From Mesorhizobium sp. B2-1-1 (GTDB lineage: Bacteria > Pseudomonadota > Alphaproteobacteria > Rhizobiales > Rhizobiaceae), in assembly GCF_006442975.2 (NCBI RefSeq), contig NZ_CP083954.1, forward strand, positions 434,001 through 498,000: a DNA stretch of 64,000 nt, read 5' to 3'. The translations under genes were made by a program, and so were the position numbers. Shown in pieces: positions 63,440 to 64,000 of this stretch. Numbering within the stretch: the stretch's first letter is position 1; each line of letters begins with the position of its first letter. The notes under the pieces were generated by a model. It did no database searches, was not told the DNA's origin, and saw nothing but the letters and a program-made list of their open reading frames with translations.

Positions 63440-64000
63440 TCAGCCATCCGGCATCGCCCTGCTGCGATTGATGGCATGGCTGTCGCCGGTCTTTCCGGTC
63501 GGCGGCTTTTCCTACAGCCATGGCCTCGAACGCGCCGTGCATGATGGGCTGGTGACCGATGCGGCGGGCCTCGCCGCTTGGCTTGAAACGCTGGTCGAGA
63601 TGGGCTCCGCCTGGAACGATGCCGTGCTGTTCGCGGAGAGCTGGCGCAACGCCCGCGACGGCGGCGATCTGGCCGAAGTCGCCGCACTGGCCGAGGCGTT
63701 GGCCGGGTCACGCGAGCGCCATGCCGAGACGATGCTGCAAGGTGCTGCTTTCCTGAAGGCCGCGGCGGCGTGGCCCAACCCGGTGCGGGCGCGCCTGCCG
63801 GCGGAGTGTGCCTATTGCGTCGCCGTAGGCGCGGTCGCCGGCGGAAACGGCATCGCCTTGCCGGACGCCCTGTCCGCCTTCCTGCAGGCCTTCTTCTCCA
63901 ATCTCGTCCAGGCTGCAATCCGGCTGGGTGTCATCGGCCAGAGCGACGCCGTGATGCTGCTCGCCAGCTTCGAAGTACTGGCCCTTGCGACGGCCGCCCG
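63423..64000 (+). CDS. ureF: Urease accessory protein UreF (partial, 3' end outside window)
   Basis: Part of the UreDFG activation complex that controls GTP-dependent nickel insertion. The ATG at 63423, within the end of ureE, starts [20 protein letters not shown], then [24 protein letters not shown] near residues 21-44, a UreF signature, and [21 protein letters not shown] near 155-175. About 192 codons are visible. ureG probably follows outside the window. Confidence 0.93.
   Translation, partial: MITTTDQPSGIALLRLMAWLSPVFPVGGFSYSHGLERAVHDGLVTDAAGLAAWLETLVEMGSAWNDAVLFAESWRNARDGGDLAEVAALAEALAGSRERHAETMLQGAAFLKAAAAWPNPVRARLPAECAYCVAVGAVAGGNGIALPDALSAFLQAFFSNLVQAAIRLGVIGQSDAVMLLASFEVLALATAA

Overview
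This 64 kb window looks like ordinary chromosome from a Mesorhizobium-type rhizobium. The evidence is the high GC content, the hisB-hisH-hisA-hisF-hisE-coaA block beside hslVU, inositol, rhizopine-type and phosphonate genes, a split urease operon, and alphaproteobacterial EcfG-type promoters. The genus is inferred from gene content and order, not from a search. No intact transposase, prophage or CRISPR array was seen. The window starts inside coaA and ends inside ureF.

Layout. 1-5.6 kb (minus): histidine operon, interleaved with an arginase-fold protein, a DUF1330 protein and a DUF2628 membrane protein, and ending in pantothenate kinase. 5.8-8.9 kb (plus): hslV, an acetyltransferase, a DUF2585 membrane protein and hslU; then a DUF1402 exported protein. 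10.0-19.2 kb: a three-component oxygenase resembling rhizopine MocD/MocE/MocF (minus), divergent from a LacI regulator, which is followed by an inositol/rhizopine-type ABC importer, a myo-inositol dehydrogenase and an SDR. 19.4-20.7 kb: a DAHP synthase behind a Tyr-Trp-Tyr-Phe attenuator. 20.9-23.3 kb: an ArsR/SRPBCC pair, a LysE exporter and a WYL-type regulator. 23.3-31.5 kb: a Gfo/Idh oxidoreductase, an RpiR regulator (iolR-like) and iolC-iolD-iolE-(DUF3329)-iolB. 31.7-34.2 kb: DUF1045, phnM, phnN. 34.3-40.3 kb: a DUF2231 protein and a second ribose-type ABC operon with its own LacI regulator. 40.7-43.3 kb: an exported amine oxidase, a cytochrome c and a RidA protein. 43.6-53.8 kb: assorted single genes, tRNA-Arg(CCG) and several intergenic repeats. 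53.9-55.4 kb: a ketoacyl synthase and acyl carrier protein pair. 55.6-64 kb: urease genes ureD, A, B, C, E, F interleaved with nickel-permease-like hupE/ureJ, DUF1272, DUF29, a frameshifted membrane gene and a GST.

How the genes work together. The inositol genes at 14-19 kb and 25-31 kb share a near-identical palindrome of the GGAA-N6-TTCC type, so they are probably one regulon under the RpiR regulator. Import, dehydrogenation (idhA), dehydration (iolE), ring opening (iolD), isomerisation (iolB) and phosphorylation (iolC) are all present. The MocDEF-like oxygenase could feed O-methylated inositols or rhizopine into this pathway. Three small uncharacterised genes (34.3, 52.7 and 58.1 kb) have good general-stress (EcfG) promoters. 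Two compact leaderless transcription units were found: the DAHP synthase attenuator at 19.4 kb and an orphan promoter-terminator unit at 49.3 kb.
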